A DNA stretch of 14,001 bases from Anaerolineales bacterium UBA6128 (GCA_002423325.1 DIVQ01000158.1:8404-22404), one strand, 5' to 3'; shown: positions 1 through 6,948, counted from the first letter of the stretch. Made by a program: numbers and translations. The notes: generated by a model not told the origin, from the sequence alone.

Positions 1-20
1 GGTGTCCAGTCAACAGCAGG

Positions 21-51
21 CGGGCTGCGCGGGCACTTTTCGCGCAGCCCG
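21..51 (+). terminator. GC-rich hairpin, probable end of an upstream transcript
   Basis: A perfect 11-bp inverted repeat (CGGGCTGCGCG at 21-31, its complement at 41-51) encloses a 9-base loop. It lies just before the HEAT-repeat gene and resembles the strong hairpin that ends the next unit at 2464-2495. No T-run follows on the plus strand, so it is a weak intrinsic terminator by E. coli rules. It may instead be an mRNA-stabilising stem or processing site for a gene left of the window. Confidence 0.4.
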
Positions 52-73
52 TCGTGAGGCTTGGAGGAGAGAG

Positions 74-1777
74 ATGGCATTTCTGTTTGGACCGCCCAAC
101 ATTGAGCGCTTGCGCGCCAAGCGCGATGTCGAGCGTCTGGTGCAAGCGCTGAGCTACCCCAAAGATGCGGCCGTGCGCTTGGCTGCCGCTGAAGCGCTGG
201 GGGCGCTGGGCGACGCCGCGGGTTGCGCCGGATTGGTGGCCGCGACGGCAGACGCGGATGCGGCGGTGCGCGTGGCGGCCGTGCGAGCGTTGGGACAGGT
301 GGGCGGCGAGGGGGCGGTGCAGCCTTTGCTGGCCGCGCTGCACGATCCGGATCTGCGCGCCGCGGCCGTGGAGGCGCTGGGGCAGACGGGCGGCCCGGCG
401 GTGGATCCTCTGCTCGCGCAGGCGACTGGTGATGATGAAGGTGCACGCTCTGTGGCGCTCGATGCGCTCGCTGCGCTGCGTGCAGAAAAAGACCTCGCGG
501 CGCTGGTGCCGCTGTTGGGGAGCAAACGCAAGGTCGACCGCGATGCCGCCAAACATGCGTTGCGCGGGGCGGGGCATCGTGCGGTGGGGCCGCTGGTCAG
601 CGCGTTGCGCAGCGAGTTGGGGTTGCGCGAGGTGCTGCGCGATCTGTTGAGCGACATCGGCGAGCCGGCGGTCGCGCCTTTGGTGGCGTTGGTGCAGGAT
701 ACGGACATGACGCTGCGGAGCACCGCGACGCTGAGCCTGACCCGGATCGGCGCACCGGCCGCGGGGCCGCTGGTTGCGGCGCTCAAGGTGGGGGGCCAGC
801 CCGTCGCCGAGGCCCTGGTGGCGCTGGGGTCTGCGGCGGTGGAGGCTGTGGGGAGTGCGCTTGCCGGCGAGCACAAGGCCGATTCGCATGCACTGCGCGC
901 CAGACTGGCGGAGGTTCTGGGGCGTATCGGCGACCGCAGAGGCACTGAAGCGCTGGCTGCGGCGCTCGACGATGCCTGGTTTGACGTGCAGATGGCGGCC
1001 ACCCACGCGCTGGGCAGCGTAGGTGGTCCGCGCGCGGTGCAGCCGCTGATGCGTGTACTGAGCGACGATAAGCGCGAGCCGCGTTTGCGCGCGGCGGCGA
1101 GCGACGCTCTGGTGCGGGTGGGACAGGCGGCCGTGGGGCCGCTGATTGCCGCGCTGCCCAAACGCGAAGCCGATGTGGCGCCGGTGTTGGTTGAGTTGGG
1201 CGCGGAGGCGGTGGAGCCGCTGATTCAGCGGCTCAGCAGCACGCGGCACGCGGTGCGGGCCAGCGCCGCGCGTGTGCTCGGGCAGATCAAGGATGCGCGT
1301 GCGGTGGAGCCGTTGCTGGTGCTGGGTGTGGAGGGGCCGCAGCAGACCCGCCCGGACGCCGCACTGGCGCTGGGCGCCATCGGGGATGGGCGCGCGTTCG
1401 AGGCGCTGCGTGCTGCGCTGGCCGACCCGAGCGCGGCGATGCGTGCGGCTGCAGCGCAGGCGTTGGGCGCTCTGGGCGACGTGCGTGCGCTCGAGCCGCT
1501 GGTGGCGGTGCTGCGCGAGGGCCCGCCCGGGCTGCGTGAGGAGGCGGCGCTGGCACTCGGCAGCCTGCAGGATCCAGGCGCGCTGGAACCGCTGCTGTCT
1601 GCGCTCGATGGGCGCGACCCATCGTTGCAGATTGCGGCAGCCACGGGTCTGGGGCGACTGGGGAGCGCACGCGCCGTGGGCGAGTTGATCGCGGCTCTGA
1701 AAACGCCCGATCCCCGGGTGCGCGCTGCCGTGATGGACGCGCTCAAGGCGCTCGGCACGCCGGTCAAGTTGGTCTGA
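74..1777 (+). CDS. HEAT-repeat (PBS-lyase type) scaffold protein
   Basis: A 567-residue protein made almost wholly of about 18 helical repeats of 26-34 residues. Each has the HEAT_2/PBS-lyase pattern: a first helix of the type 'AVxPLLxAL', then a second helix of the type 'VRxAAAxALGxLGD'. There is no signal peptide, membrane segment or visible catalytic motif, so it should be a cytosolic binding solenoid. The ATG at 74 is preferred over the upstream in-frame start at 2 because GGAGGA lies about 5 bases before it, and because the upstream extension would be translated through the hairpin at 21-51 and has no repeat character. The stop TGA shares its last base with the ATG of the HAD gene, so the two are translationally coupled. 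Such proteins usually act as protein-protein interaction scaffolds, or in phycobilin lyase-like contexts. Nothing here indicates bilin chemistry and the partner is unknown. Confidence 0.9.
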   Translation: MAFLFGPPNIERLRAKRDVERLVQALSYPKDAAVRLAAAEALGALGDAAGCAGLVAATADADAAVRVAAVRALGQVGGEGAVQPLLAALHDPDLRAAAVEALGQTGGPAVDPLLAQATGDDEGARSVALDALAALRAEKDLAALVPLLGSKRKVDRDAAKHALRGAGHRAVGPLVSALRSELGLREVLRDLLSDIGEPAVAPLVALVQDTDMTLRSTATLSLTRIGAPAAGPLVAALKVGGQPVAEALVALGSAAVEAVGSALAGEHKADSHALRARLAEVLGRIGDRRGTEALAAALDDAWFDVQMAATHALGSVGGPRAVQPLMRVLSDDKREPRLRAAASDALVRVGQAAVGPLIAALPKREADVAPVLVELGAEAVEPLIQRLSSTRHAVRASAARVLGQIKDARAVEPLLVLGVEGPQQTRPDAALALGAIGDGRAFEALRAALADPSAAMRAAAAQALGALGDVRALEPLVAVLREGPPGLREEAALALGSLQDPGALEPLLSALDGRDPSLQIAAATGLGRLGSARAVGELIAALKTPDPRVRAAVMDALKALGTPVKLV

Positions 1778-2469
1778 TGGCACAGCATACTGTGGAGCCG
1801 GGCCGACGCTACGACCAACTGCGTGGCCGGCGTGCGCTGCTGTTCGACTTTGACGGGACGTTGATCCACCAGACGATCGATTTCGACGAGATGCGGCGGC
1901 TGGTGGAAGGGGTTTTCCGGCAGCATGGGGTGTCTCCCGATCCCTGGAAGGGCATGTTTGTCCTCGAGATGATCGAGCGGGCGGTAGCGTTGCTGGAGGG
2001 CGACGACGCGGAGCGCGCCCGGTCCATCCGCGACCAAGCAGCACAGGCCATTGTGGACCTGGAGCTGCGCGCGGCTGAGGGGGCGCTGGCCTACGCCGGC
2101 GTGCCCGAGATGCTGCAGTCATTGCGCGCGGCGGGGCTGGGCGTCGCCATCGTCACGCGCAATTGCCGTTTGGCCGTCGAGTCGGTGATGGCGCGGAACG
2201 CGCTCGCGTGTGACGTGCTGATGACGCGCGACGATGTGGCGTACGTCAAGCCGGATCCCCGCCATCTGCTGGTCGCGCTGAAGCACCTGGGCGCTTCGGT
2301 CGCGCAGGCCGTGATGGTGGGTGACCATCCTTCCGATGTCCTGGTGGGACAGCGCGCGGGAACCGCTACGGTGGGGGTGCTCACGCCCGGCGCGGGCCCC
2401 GAGCGCTTTGCGGAGGTCGATCCTGACCTGGTCGTTTCCGATGTGACCGAGCTGATTCGCTATCTGTGA
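1777..2469 (+). CDS. HAD-superfamily hydrolase (phosphoglycolate-phosphatase-like)
   Basis: A 230-residue HAD phosphatase with all four motifs. Motif I is LLFDFDGTLI with nucleophile D24 and acid/base D26. Motif II is T127 in AIVTRN. Motif III is K158 in VKPDP. Motif IV is VGDHPSDV with D183 and D187 for Mg2+. A helical C1-type cap lies between motifs I and II (about residues 35-105), as in Gph and beta-phosphoglucomutase relatives, and the length is normal for that group. It should hydrolyse a small phosphate ester in the cytosol, but the substrate cannot be read from sequence. The ATG overlaps the stop of the HEAT gene by one base (TGATG), so it depends on coupled translation. Its own stop codon lies inside the 2464-2495 hairpin. 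The family call is secure; the phosphoglycolate assignment is only a nearest-relative guess. Confidence 0.92.
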   Translation: MAQHTVEPGRRYDQLRGRRALLFDFDGTLIHQTIDFDEMRRLVEGVFRQHGVSPDPWKGMFVLEMIERAVALLEGDDAERARSIRDQAAQAIVDLELRAAEGALAYAGVPEMLQSLRAAGLGVAIVTRNCRLAVESVMARNALACDVLMTRDDVAYVKPDPRHLLVALKHLGASVAQAVMVGDHPSDVLVGQRAGTATVGVLTPGAGPERFAEVDPDLVVSDVTELIRYL

Positions 2470-2495
2470 GGGCGCGCCACGACGCGCCCTCACAG
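2464..2495. terminator. Bidirectional hairpin terminator between convergent genes
   Basis: A perfect 13-bp inverted repeat (2464-2476 with 2483-2495) and a 6-base loop sit between two converging genes: the HAD gene ending at 2469 and the zinc-ribbon gene ending at 2508 on the other strand. The HAD stop codon is within the left arm. It works as a stem on either strand but has no T-run on either side, so termination would rest on stem strength or another factor. Confidence 0.65.
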
Positions 2496-2507
2496 GCAGT
2501 TGGCGGG

Positions 2508-3734
2508 TTAGAAGAGGGACACCTGCCGGCCACAATACTGGCACTCGAGCTGGCGCATGCCCTTGACGTATGCGGGCAGTTGCGCGCCGCACGCGGGGCA
2601 GACCGACGGGATATTGACGGGGGTCTGCTCCTCCTCCAGGGCCGCAATGGTCTCGGCATTCAGGTCGACGTCAAAGCGCTCCAAGGCGATCTGGCCGCTC
2701 TGCACGCGTCGGATGAGCGCTGACCACTCTTCGTTGCGGGTGCCCTCCAACAGGCCAAGCGCCACGCGATTAGGCGCGTTCTTGGGCGGCTTGTTGAAGT
2801 GCAGGTTGAGCAACTCTTTGTTCCCAATCCCGAGCACGCCCTTGGTGTCGCTTGCCTCGATCTCTTCGATCGTTCCTACGGGCGCCTCAAAGAGCAGCTT
2901 TTGCACCGTTTCAGAACTGGTTGTGATGAACAGCAGCTTTTTTGTGGCTTTTTTCTCGCGCTGTTCAAAGATCAGCCGGCCGTCGGTCAGCACCAGAATT
3001 CCCTCCGGCTCGTCGCCCTCGTCCAGCCACTGCGCCTTGCAGAGCGCGACCCCGTTCTCATCCGGGTAGAGGTCGAATTTGGCGGTTGCGATCGCCTCCT
3101 GTAGCGCTTCAACCTGTTTGAAGGCTTTGGAGAGTTGCGCGACTTTGGTGCTGGTCTGGTCAAACGCGCCGCGCACGTCGCGTTCGGCGCTGGTGATCTG
3201 CTGCTCGAGTTGTCTGACCTGGCCCTCTGCAGCGCTCTGCCAGGCGGGATCGCGCTGCCCGCGTTGCAGGGCCTGTTGCGTGCCCTGCGCAGCGATCTGC
3301 AGTGCGGACGCGCGCTCTTCCAGGATTCGTCTGGCGTCGGGACCCTGGGTGGTCCAGCGCGTGCTCAGCGACTCAACCCGCTGCTCCCATCCACGCCCGA
3401 AGCGGTAGCCGCGCGCCCTGAGGTTCTCCAGCGTTACCCCGAGGCTGGCGATTCGGCCATTCATGTCCTCAAGCTCATCGCGCAGGTTGCCGAGCGCGGC
3501 CCTGCCGGACAGGCTGTTGAAGCGCGTGTTCAGCGTGGTCAGGGCCTGTTGCTGGCTCTGGCCGGCGCCCGGGGCTGCCGACCCACCGAGGCTGCCGGGT
3601 CGCGGGGGCGCCATGGGCCCCTGTAGCGGGGGAGGGCCCTGCGGCGGACGGCGGCCTGGCCGGCCGCCGGGTCCCTTCTGGCGCTGGCCCGGGCGTGAGC
3701 CACGTCGGTCGTTCGGGTTGTTTGGCACTGGCAT
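2508..3734 (-). CDS. Coiled-coil / PH-like domain protein with C-terminal zinc ribbon
   Basis: Not a family I can name. The 408-residue protein has four parts. Residues 1 to about 65 are rich in Pro, Gly, Arg and Gln and look disordered. About 70-230 are charged, heptad-like helix, probably coiled coil. About 235-345 look like a PH/GRAM-type beta domain, with the pattern 'GILVLTDGRLIFEQRE' followed by alternating strands and a closing helix. The C-terminus is a zinc ribbon with C379, C382, C398 and C401 in two CxxC knuckles, ending only seven residues from the stop. There is no signal peptide or membrane segment. The ATG ending at 3734 is chosen over the longer ORF start at 3818 because AGGAGG lies about 7 bases before it. 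The gene lies downstream of the tup operon on the same strand, 156 bases away, with its own candidate promoter. The domain mix suggests a membrane-proximal or nucleic-acid-associated adaptor; this is inference. Confidence 0.8.
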   Translation of the reverse strand: MPVPNNPNDRRGSRPGQRQKGPGGRPGRRPPQGPPPLQGPMAPPRPGSLGGSAAPGAGQSQQQALTTLNTRFNSLSGRAALGNLRDELEDMNGRIASLGVTLENLRARGYRFGRGWEQRVESLSTRWTTQGPDARRILEERASALQIAAQGTQQALQRGQRDPAWQSAAEGQVRQLEQQITSAERDVRGAFDQTSTKVAQLSKAFKQVEALQEAIATAKFDLYPDENGVALCKAQWLDEGDEPEGILVLTDGRLIFEQREKKATKKLLFITTSSETVQKLLFEAPVGTIEEIEASDTKGVLGIGNKELLNLHFNKPPKNAPNRVALGLLEGTRNEEWSALIRRVQSGQIALERFDVDLNAETIAALEEEQTPVNIPSVCPACGAQLPAYVKGMRQLECQYCGRQVSLF

Positions 3735-3856
3735 GGTGTATCCTCCTGCCGCGCTGGGTCCGTGGTCGGTTACGAGCGTTACGATCCACGATCGGGGCAG
3801 CCACACGCGACTGCCCACTCTGCCGAGGGGCTGTCGCGACGCATTCTGCCAGCACG

Positions 3857-3885
3857 ATTATGACGCGGCCACAAAGACAATGCAA
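3857..3885 (-). promoter_or_regulatory. Candidate sigma-70-type promoter for the zinc-ribbon gene
   Basis: On the minus strand, TTGCAT (-35, at 3880-3885) and CATAAT (-10, at 3857-3862) are 17 bases apart. The -10 matches consensus at five of six positions and the -35 at three. It lies just after the tupC stop and about 120 bases before the downstream start codon. The intervening leader has a small 6-bp stem (3795-3800 with 3811-3816) of no clear meaning. Confidence 0.4.
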
Positions 3886-3890
3886 GCCGA

Positions 3891-4616
3891 TCAGTAGACC
3901 ATCTCGCCGCGCACAAAGGCGGCCGTGCGGGGGTCCGAGGGAGATTCGAAGAAGCGCTCGGTAGGCGCGACTTCAACGTCACGACCGCCCAGCACCAGCA
4001 GAACCCGGTGGGCCAGCCGCCGCGCCTGAAAGATATTCTGGGTGACGAGCACGACGGTGGTGCCGCGCTCGCGGTTCAGGTCGGTGACAATCGACTCGAT
4101 CAACGAGACGTTGTAGGGGTCGAGGCTGGCGGTGGGCTCGTCGAGCAGCAGCACGTCGGGCTCCAGCACCATGGCGCGAGCCAGCGCCACGCGCTGCATC
4201 TCGCCGCCGGAGAGCGTGCGGGCGTGTGCGTGCGCCAGATGCGCCAGGCCGACCCGCTCGATCGCCTGAGCGGCCCTGTTCGCCGTGTCGCGCTCGCCCC
4301 TCAGCTTGAGCCCGTAGGCGACGTTGTACGTCGCCGTGCCATGCAGAAGGATGGGGCGCTGGAAGACCATCGTGACCTGCCGGCGCAGCTCCAATGGCGC
4401 CGCGGCCGGCAGTGGCTGGCCGGCGAAGCTGACACGGCCCGAGGTAGGGGGCTCCAGCATGCCCAGGATGCGCAGCAGCGTGCTCTTGCCGGCGCCGCTG
4501 GGGCCCACGGCGCAGAGCACCTCGCCGCGCGCGACGTCGAGCGTGCTGAGTTGAAGCACGTCGCGGGAATCGTAGCGCATGCAGACGTCGCGCAGGCGGT
4601 AGATCGGCTCGTTCAT
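3891..4616 (-). CDS. tupC: Tungstate (or molybdate) ABC transporter, ATP-binding protein TupC
   Basis: A 241-residue ABC ATPase that powers uptake through TupB. Walker A is GPSGAGKST at residues 38-46, the Q-loop lies in 'VFQRP', the signature LSGGE is at 135-139, and Walker B ends in D159 and catalytic E160. The D-loop SLDP is present. The position where most importers have the switch histidine is Gln193, in 'LVTQNIFQARRLAHRV'. The 'QARRLA' motif after it is familiar from TupC-type ATPases. The protein has no C-terminal regulatory (TOBE) domain, so it is shorter than ModC and fits TupC. Its ATG overlaps the tupB stop by four bases, indicating translational coupling. It is the last gene of the operon. 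Family membership is well supported by the TupA and TupB neighbours; preference for tungstate over molybdate is inferred from them. Confidence 0.9.
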   Translation of the reverse strand: MNEPIYRLRDVCMRYDSRDVLQLSTLDVARGEVLCAVGPSGAGKSTLLRILGMLEPPTSGRVSFAGQPLPAAAPLELRRQVTMVFQRPILLHGTATYNVAYGLKLRGERDTANRAAQAIERVGLAHLAHAHARTLSGGEMQRVALARAMVLEPDVLLLDEPTASLDPYNVSLIESIVTDLNRERGTTVVLVTQNIFQARRLAHRVLLVLGGRDVEVAPTERFFESPSDPRTAAFVRGEMVY

Positions 4617-5311
4617 TCGCCCAACCTCTTGCCCTGGAGGGCCAGCATCGCCAGGTTGGCGGCAAAGCTGAGCGCCAGCAGGATGATGCCCAGCGCGATG
4701 GCCAGGGCGAATTGGCCCTTGCGCGTCTCGAGCACGATCGCCGTGGTGAGCACGCGGGTGGCTCCCTCGATGTTGCCGCCCACCAGCATGACCGCGCCCA
4801 CCTCTGAGATGATGCTGCCAAAGCCGGCGACGATGGCGACGATCACGCCTGTGCGTGCTTCGCTCAGAATCGCGCGTGTCACCTGCCAGTCGGTAGCGCC
4901 CAACGAGCGCAACTGGCGCCGCAGGTCGGGATCGACGCCCTGTACCGAGGCCATGGTAAAGCCCGAGATCAGCGGGAACGAAATGACCGTCTGCGCCACG
5001 ATCATGGCCCGCGGGGTAAAGAGCCAGCCCAGGCTGCCGAGCGGTCCGCTGCGCGACAGAATCAGGTAGACGAACAGGCCGACGACCACCGGGGGCAAGC
5101 CCATGCCCGTGTAGAGCAGCGCGGTGATCAGGCGGCGGCCCGGGAAGCGCCGCAGCCCCAAAAAGCTGCCCAGTGGCACGCCCACCAGCATGCTGAAGAG
5201 CAGCGCCGTACCAGACACGCGCAGGGTGAGCGCGAGGATCTCGAGAACCTCCGGGTCGCGTGTTGCCAGCAGTTGCAGAGCCTGGATGGCTCCCTGTAGT
5301 ATCTCGCGCAC
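4613..5311 (-). CDS. tupB: Tungstate ABC transporter, permease TupB
   Basis: A 232-residue inner-membrane permease with about five hydrophobic membrane segments (near residues 25-55, 65-90, 95-120, 145-175 and 200-225). The cytoplasmic coupling region reads 'LRSLGATDWQVTRAIL', an EAA-type loop that docks on the ATPase. The segment 'SEVGAVMLVGGNI' is highly typical of TupB-class permeases. Translation starts at GTG (5309-5311) with AAGGAG at 5317-5322, five bases upstream. It follows tupA after an 82-base gap that holds a hairpin, and it overlaps tupC by four bases. It forms the channel of the importer that receives oxyanion from the TupA lipoprotein. Confidence 0.92.
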   Translation of the reverse strand: MREILQGAIQALQLLATRDPEVLEILALTLRVSGTALLFSMLVGVPLGSFLGLRRFPGRRLITALLYTGMGLPPVVVGLFVYLILSRSGPLGSLGWLFTPRAMIVAQTVISFPLISGFTMASVQGVDPDLRRQLRSLGATDWQVTRAILSEARTGVIVAIVAGFGSIISEVGAVMLVGGNIEGATRVLTTAIVLETRKGQFALAIALGIILLALSFAANLAMLALQGKRLGE

Positions 5312-5338
5312 AAACGCTCCTTACTTTGAGAAGGTGTC

Positions 5339-5379
5339 CTGGCAGGACTCACGCCTTGAGCGCGCGCAAGTCCTGCCAG
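5339..5379 (-). other. Intercistronic hairpin between tupA and tupB
   Basis: A perfect 11-bp inverted repeat (5339-5349 with 5369-5379) and a 19-base loop fill most of the 82-base tupA-tupB gap. No T-run follows on the minus strand. In binding-protein transporters such stems often protect the 3' end of the binding-protein message or partly stop transcription, so that the binding protein is made in excess. That role is inferred here. Confidence 0.5.
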
Positions 5380-5393
5380 CAGCGTAGTGTCAG

Positions 5394-6695
5394 CTAGCGG
5401 TTGCGCCAGGCCTCGGAATCGGGGATGAAGAGCGACTGGCCGGATTCGTGCTTGTAGTCGAGGATCTTTTGCTGCGTCTCGACCGAGGTGAGCCACTCGA
5501 TAAAGTTGCTGGCCATCTCAGCCTCGACGTTGGGCCACTTGTCCGGGTTGATGGCGATGACGCCGTAGGGGTTGAACAGCACCGGATCCCCCTCAACCAG
5601 AATCTCCAGGTCAAGAGAGTCCATGCGGCTTAGCCAGGTGCCGCGGTCAGCGAGCGTGTAGCCCAGCTTTTCGTTGGTGACGGTCAGCGTGTCGCCCATG
5701 CCCTGCCCCAGCGAGAGGTACCAGTCACCCTCCGGCGTGCCGCCGGTGGCTGCCCAGATCGCGAGCTCCTTGGAGTGCGTACCCGAGTTGTCTCCGCGCG
5801 AGCAAAAGACCGAGCCCGTCTCCGCGATCTTGGCAAAGGCGACGGCCGCGTCGGTCATCCCTTTGATGCCGGCGGGATCGCTCTTGGGACCGACGAGGAC
5901 AAAGTCGTTGTACATCACGTCCTGACGATTGACTCCGTAGCCATCGGCCACGAACGCATCTTCGGCCGGACGATCGTGCACGAGCAACACGTCGGCATCG
6001 CCGTTCCTGCCGATCGCGAGCGACTGGCCGGTGCCCACAGCGACGACCTGCACTTCAGCGTTATACTCGCTGTCAAAGCCGGGCAGCAAATAGTCCAGCA
6101 GACCCGAGTCCGCGGTCGAGGTGGTCGTAGCCAGGATAAGGCGGACGGCGTCTTCGGAGCTGTCGTCGGTTCCCTTGGCTGCGCGCAGCTTTGTGACGTC
6201 CTTGACCTGCAGCTTGCCCGAACCGCCCGGCAGGACCGAGCGCAGCGAGCCGTCGTCGGTGATGGCGATGATGGACTGCTCAGTGACTTCGGCCAGGGCT
6301 ATGTTGGCCTCGTAGCCATCACTGGCGATGATGCTGAGTGTCGTGCCCTTGGACTTGGCTGCCTTGAGCAAATCGGCAATCGGGACGCCGACATAGGTCG
6401 TGGTCTCGCCGTCCTTGTCGGTATAGTCCACGGCGACCCAGGTCATGGCCTTCAGGTCGGCCAGAGTAAAGCCCTTACCGTTGACATCCAGCACCATGGG
6501 CGCGGCTGTCGGCTCGGCAATGGGCTCGGCAGTGGGTTCGAGTGCGGCAACCGGGGCGCTGGTGGGCGCAACGGTCGCCTGCGGCACGGCAGTGGGGTTC
6601 GCCTTGGCGCAGCTCGTGAGCAGCAGCGCCGACACGAGCACGAGGGTAGCCAGTAGTGACCAACGTACGTTACGACCTGTTACGGACCATGACAT
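5394..6695 (-). CDS. tupA: Tungstate-binding lipoprotein TupA with N-terminal molybdopterin-domain-like module
   Basis: A 433-residue extracytoplasmic lipoprotein. A signal sequence ends in the lipobox LLTSC with lipidated C29. A Thr/Pro/Ala/Glu-rich linker (about 30-66) contains an imperfect 'AEP' repeat. Residues about 67-175 form an extra domain containing 'YVGVPIADLLKAA' and 'IIASDGYEANI', resembling the sulfite-oxidase-type molybdopterin-binding fold. From about 186 onward it is classic TupA: 'ATTTSTADSGLLDYLLPGF', 'GTGQSLAIGRNGDADVLLVH', 'VMYNDFVLVGP' and 'SRGDNSGTH', the motifs of tungstate-binding solute receptors. The ATG at 6693-6695 is chosen over the longer ORF (to 7019) because AAGGAG lies 7 bases before it and because the upstream extension would run through the riboswitch. 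First gene of tupABC. Normal TupA is about 270 residues, so the N-terminal domain is an addition. Specificity for tungstate over molybdate is inferred from family motifs. Confidence 0.92.
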   Translation of the reverse strand: MSWSVTGRNVRWSLLATLVLVSALLLTSCAKANPTAVPQATVAPTSAPVAALEPTAEPIAEPTAAPMVLDVNGKGFTLADLKAMTWVAVDYTDKDGETTTYVGVPIADLLKAAKSKGTTLSIIASDGYEANIALAEVTEQSIIAITDDGSLRSVLPGGSGKLQVKDVTKLRAAKGTDDSSEDAVRLILATTTSTADSGLLDYLLPGFDSEYNAEVQVVAVGTGQSLAIGRNGDADVLLVHDRPAEDAFVADGYGVNRQDVMYNDFVLVGPKSDPAGIKGMTDAAVAFAKIAETGSVFCSRGDNSGTHSKELAIWAATGGTPEGDWYLSLGQGMGDTLTVTNEKLGYTLADRGTWLSRMDSLDLEILVEGDPVLFNPYGVIAINPDKWPNVEAEMASNFIEWLTSVETQQKILDYKHESGQSLFIPDSEAWRNR

Positions 6696-6746
6696 GCTGT
6701 TTCTCCTTGTACGGGTGGTGATGGATTTGGAGACTGACAATAGAGA

Positions 6747-6784
6747 AGGCGGCGCTTTCCCACAGGCAAAGGAAAGCGCCGCCT
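6747..6784 (-). terminator. Terminator-like hairpin in the tupA leader (probable riboswitch expression platform)
   Basis: A perfect 14-bp inverted repeat (6747-6760 with 6771-6784) and a 10-base loop lie about 16 bases downstream of the aptamer's last helix on the minus strand. The stem is followed there by a U-rich but interrupted stretch (TCTCTATTGTC). It ends about 50 bases before the tupA start, so it would control transcription rather than hide the ribosome-binding site. Confidence 0.65.
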
Positions 6785-6799
6785 CGTGATAAGGCACGC

Positions 6800-6925
6800 C
6801 TGGCACTCTCCTTTCCAAAGATGGGGGGCGCGCGCGTTTCCACGCACACCTTCGGTCGCCCGGTGGGGCGACACCGCCCCGATGACCATGCTTGCGCGAC
6901 AGGTCAGGGGGGTCGGAGGTGAGAC
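6800..6925 (-). promoter_or_regulatory. Moco/Tuco-type molybdenum/tungsten cofactor riboswitch aptamer
   Basis: On the minus strand the tupA leader has a 5' block CACCTCCGACC (6921 down to 6911) and a 3' block TTTGGAAAGGAG (6819 down to 6808). These pair as helix P1: CACCTCC with GGAG-A-GTG, one bulged A. Between them are: CCCC/GGGG plus TGACC/GGTCA (6906-6902 with 6887-6883); a 7-bp hairpin (6872-6866 with 6861-6855); an ACCGAAGG segment; and an 8-bp hairpin closed by a GGAA tetraloop (6849-6842 with 6837-6830) followed by CCCCCCAT. The order and the 3' motif 'UGGAAAGG' match my memory of the E. coli moaA leader and the Moco RNA motif. Its place before tungstate transport genes fits. I folded this by eye, with no covariance search. 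Confidence 0.82.
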
Positions 6926-6948
6926 TATGCGATTGTCGAACCGAAGGC

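Noticed and set aside
154..1161. Minus-strand ORF of 335 codons opposite the HEAT gene
   Set aside because: Low-complexity Ser/Ala/Thr-rich translation with no domain, produced by the GC-rich codon pattern of the real HEAT repeats on the other strand.
4008..5069. Plus-strand ORF of 353 codons across tupC and tupB
   Set aside because: Spans two overlapping real genes on the other strand and has no protein-like domain structure.
5775..6656. Plus-strand ORF of 293 codons opposite tupA
   Set aside because: Shadow of the TupA reading frame; no domain or start signal.
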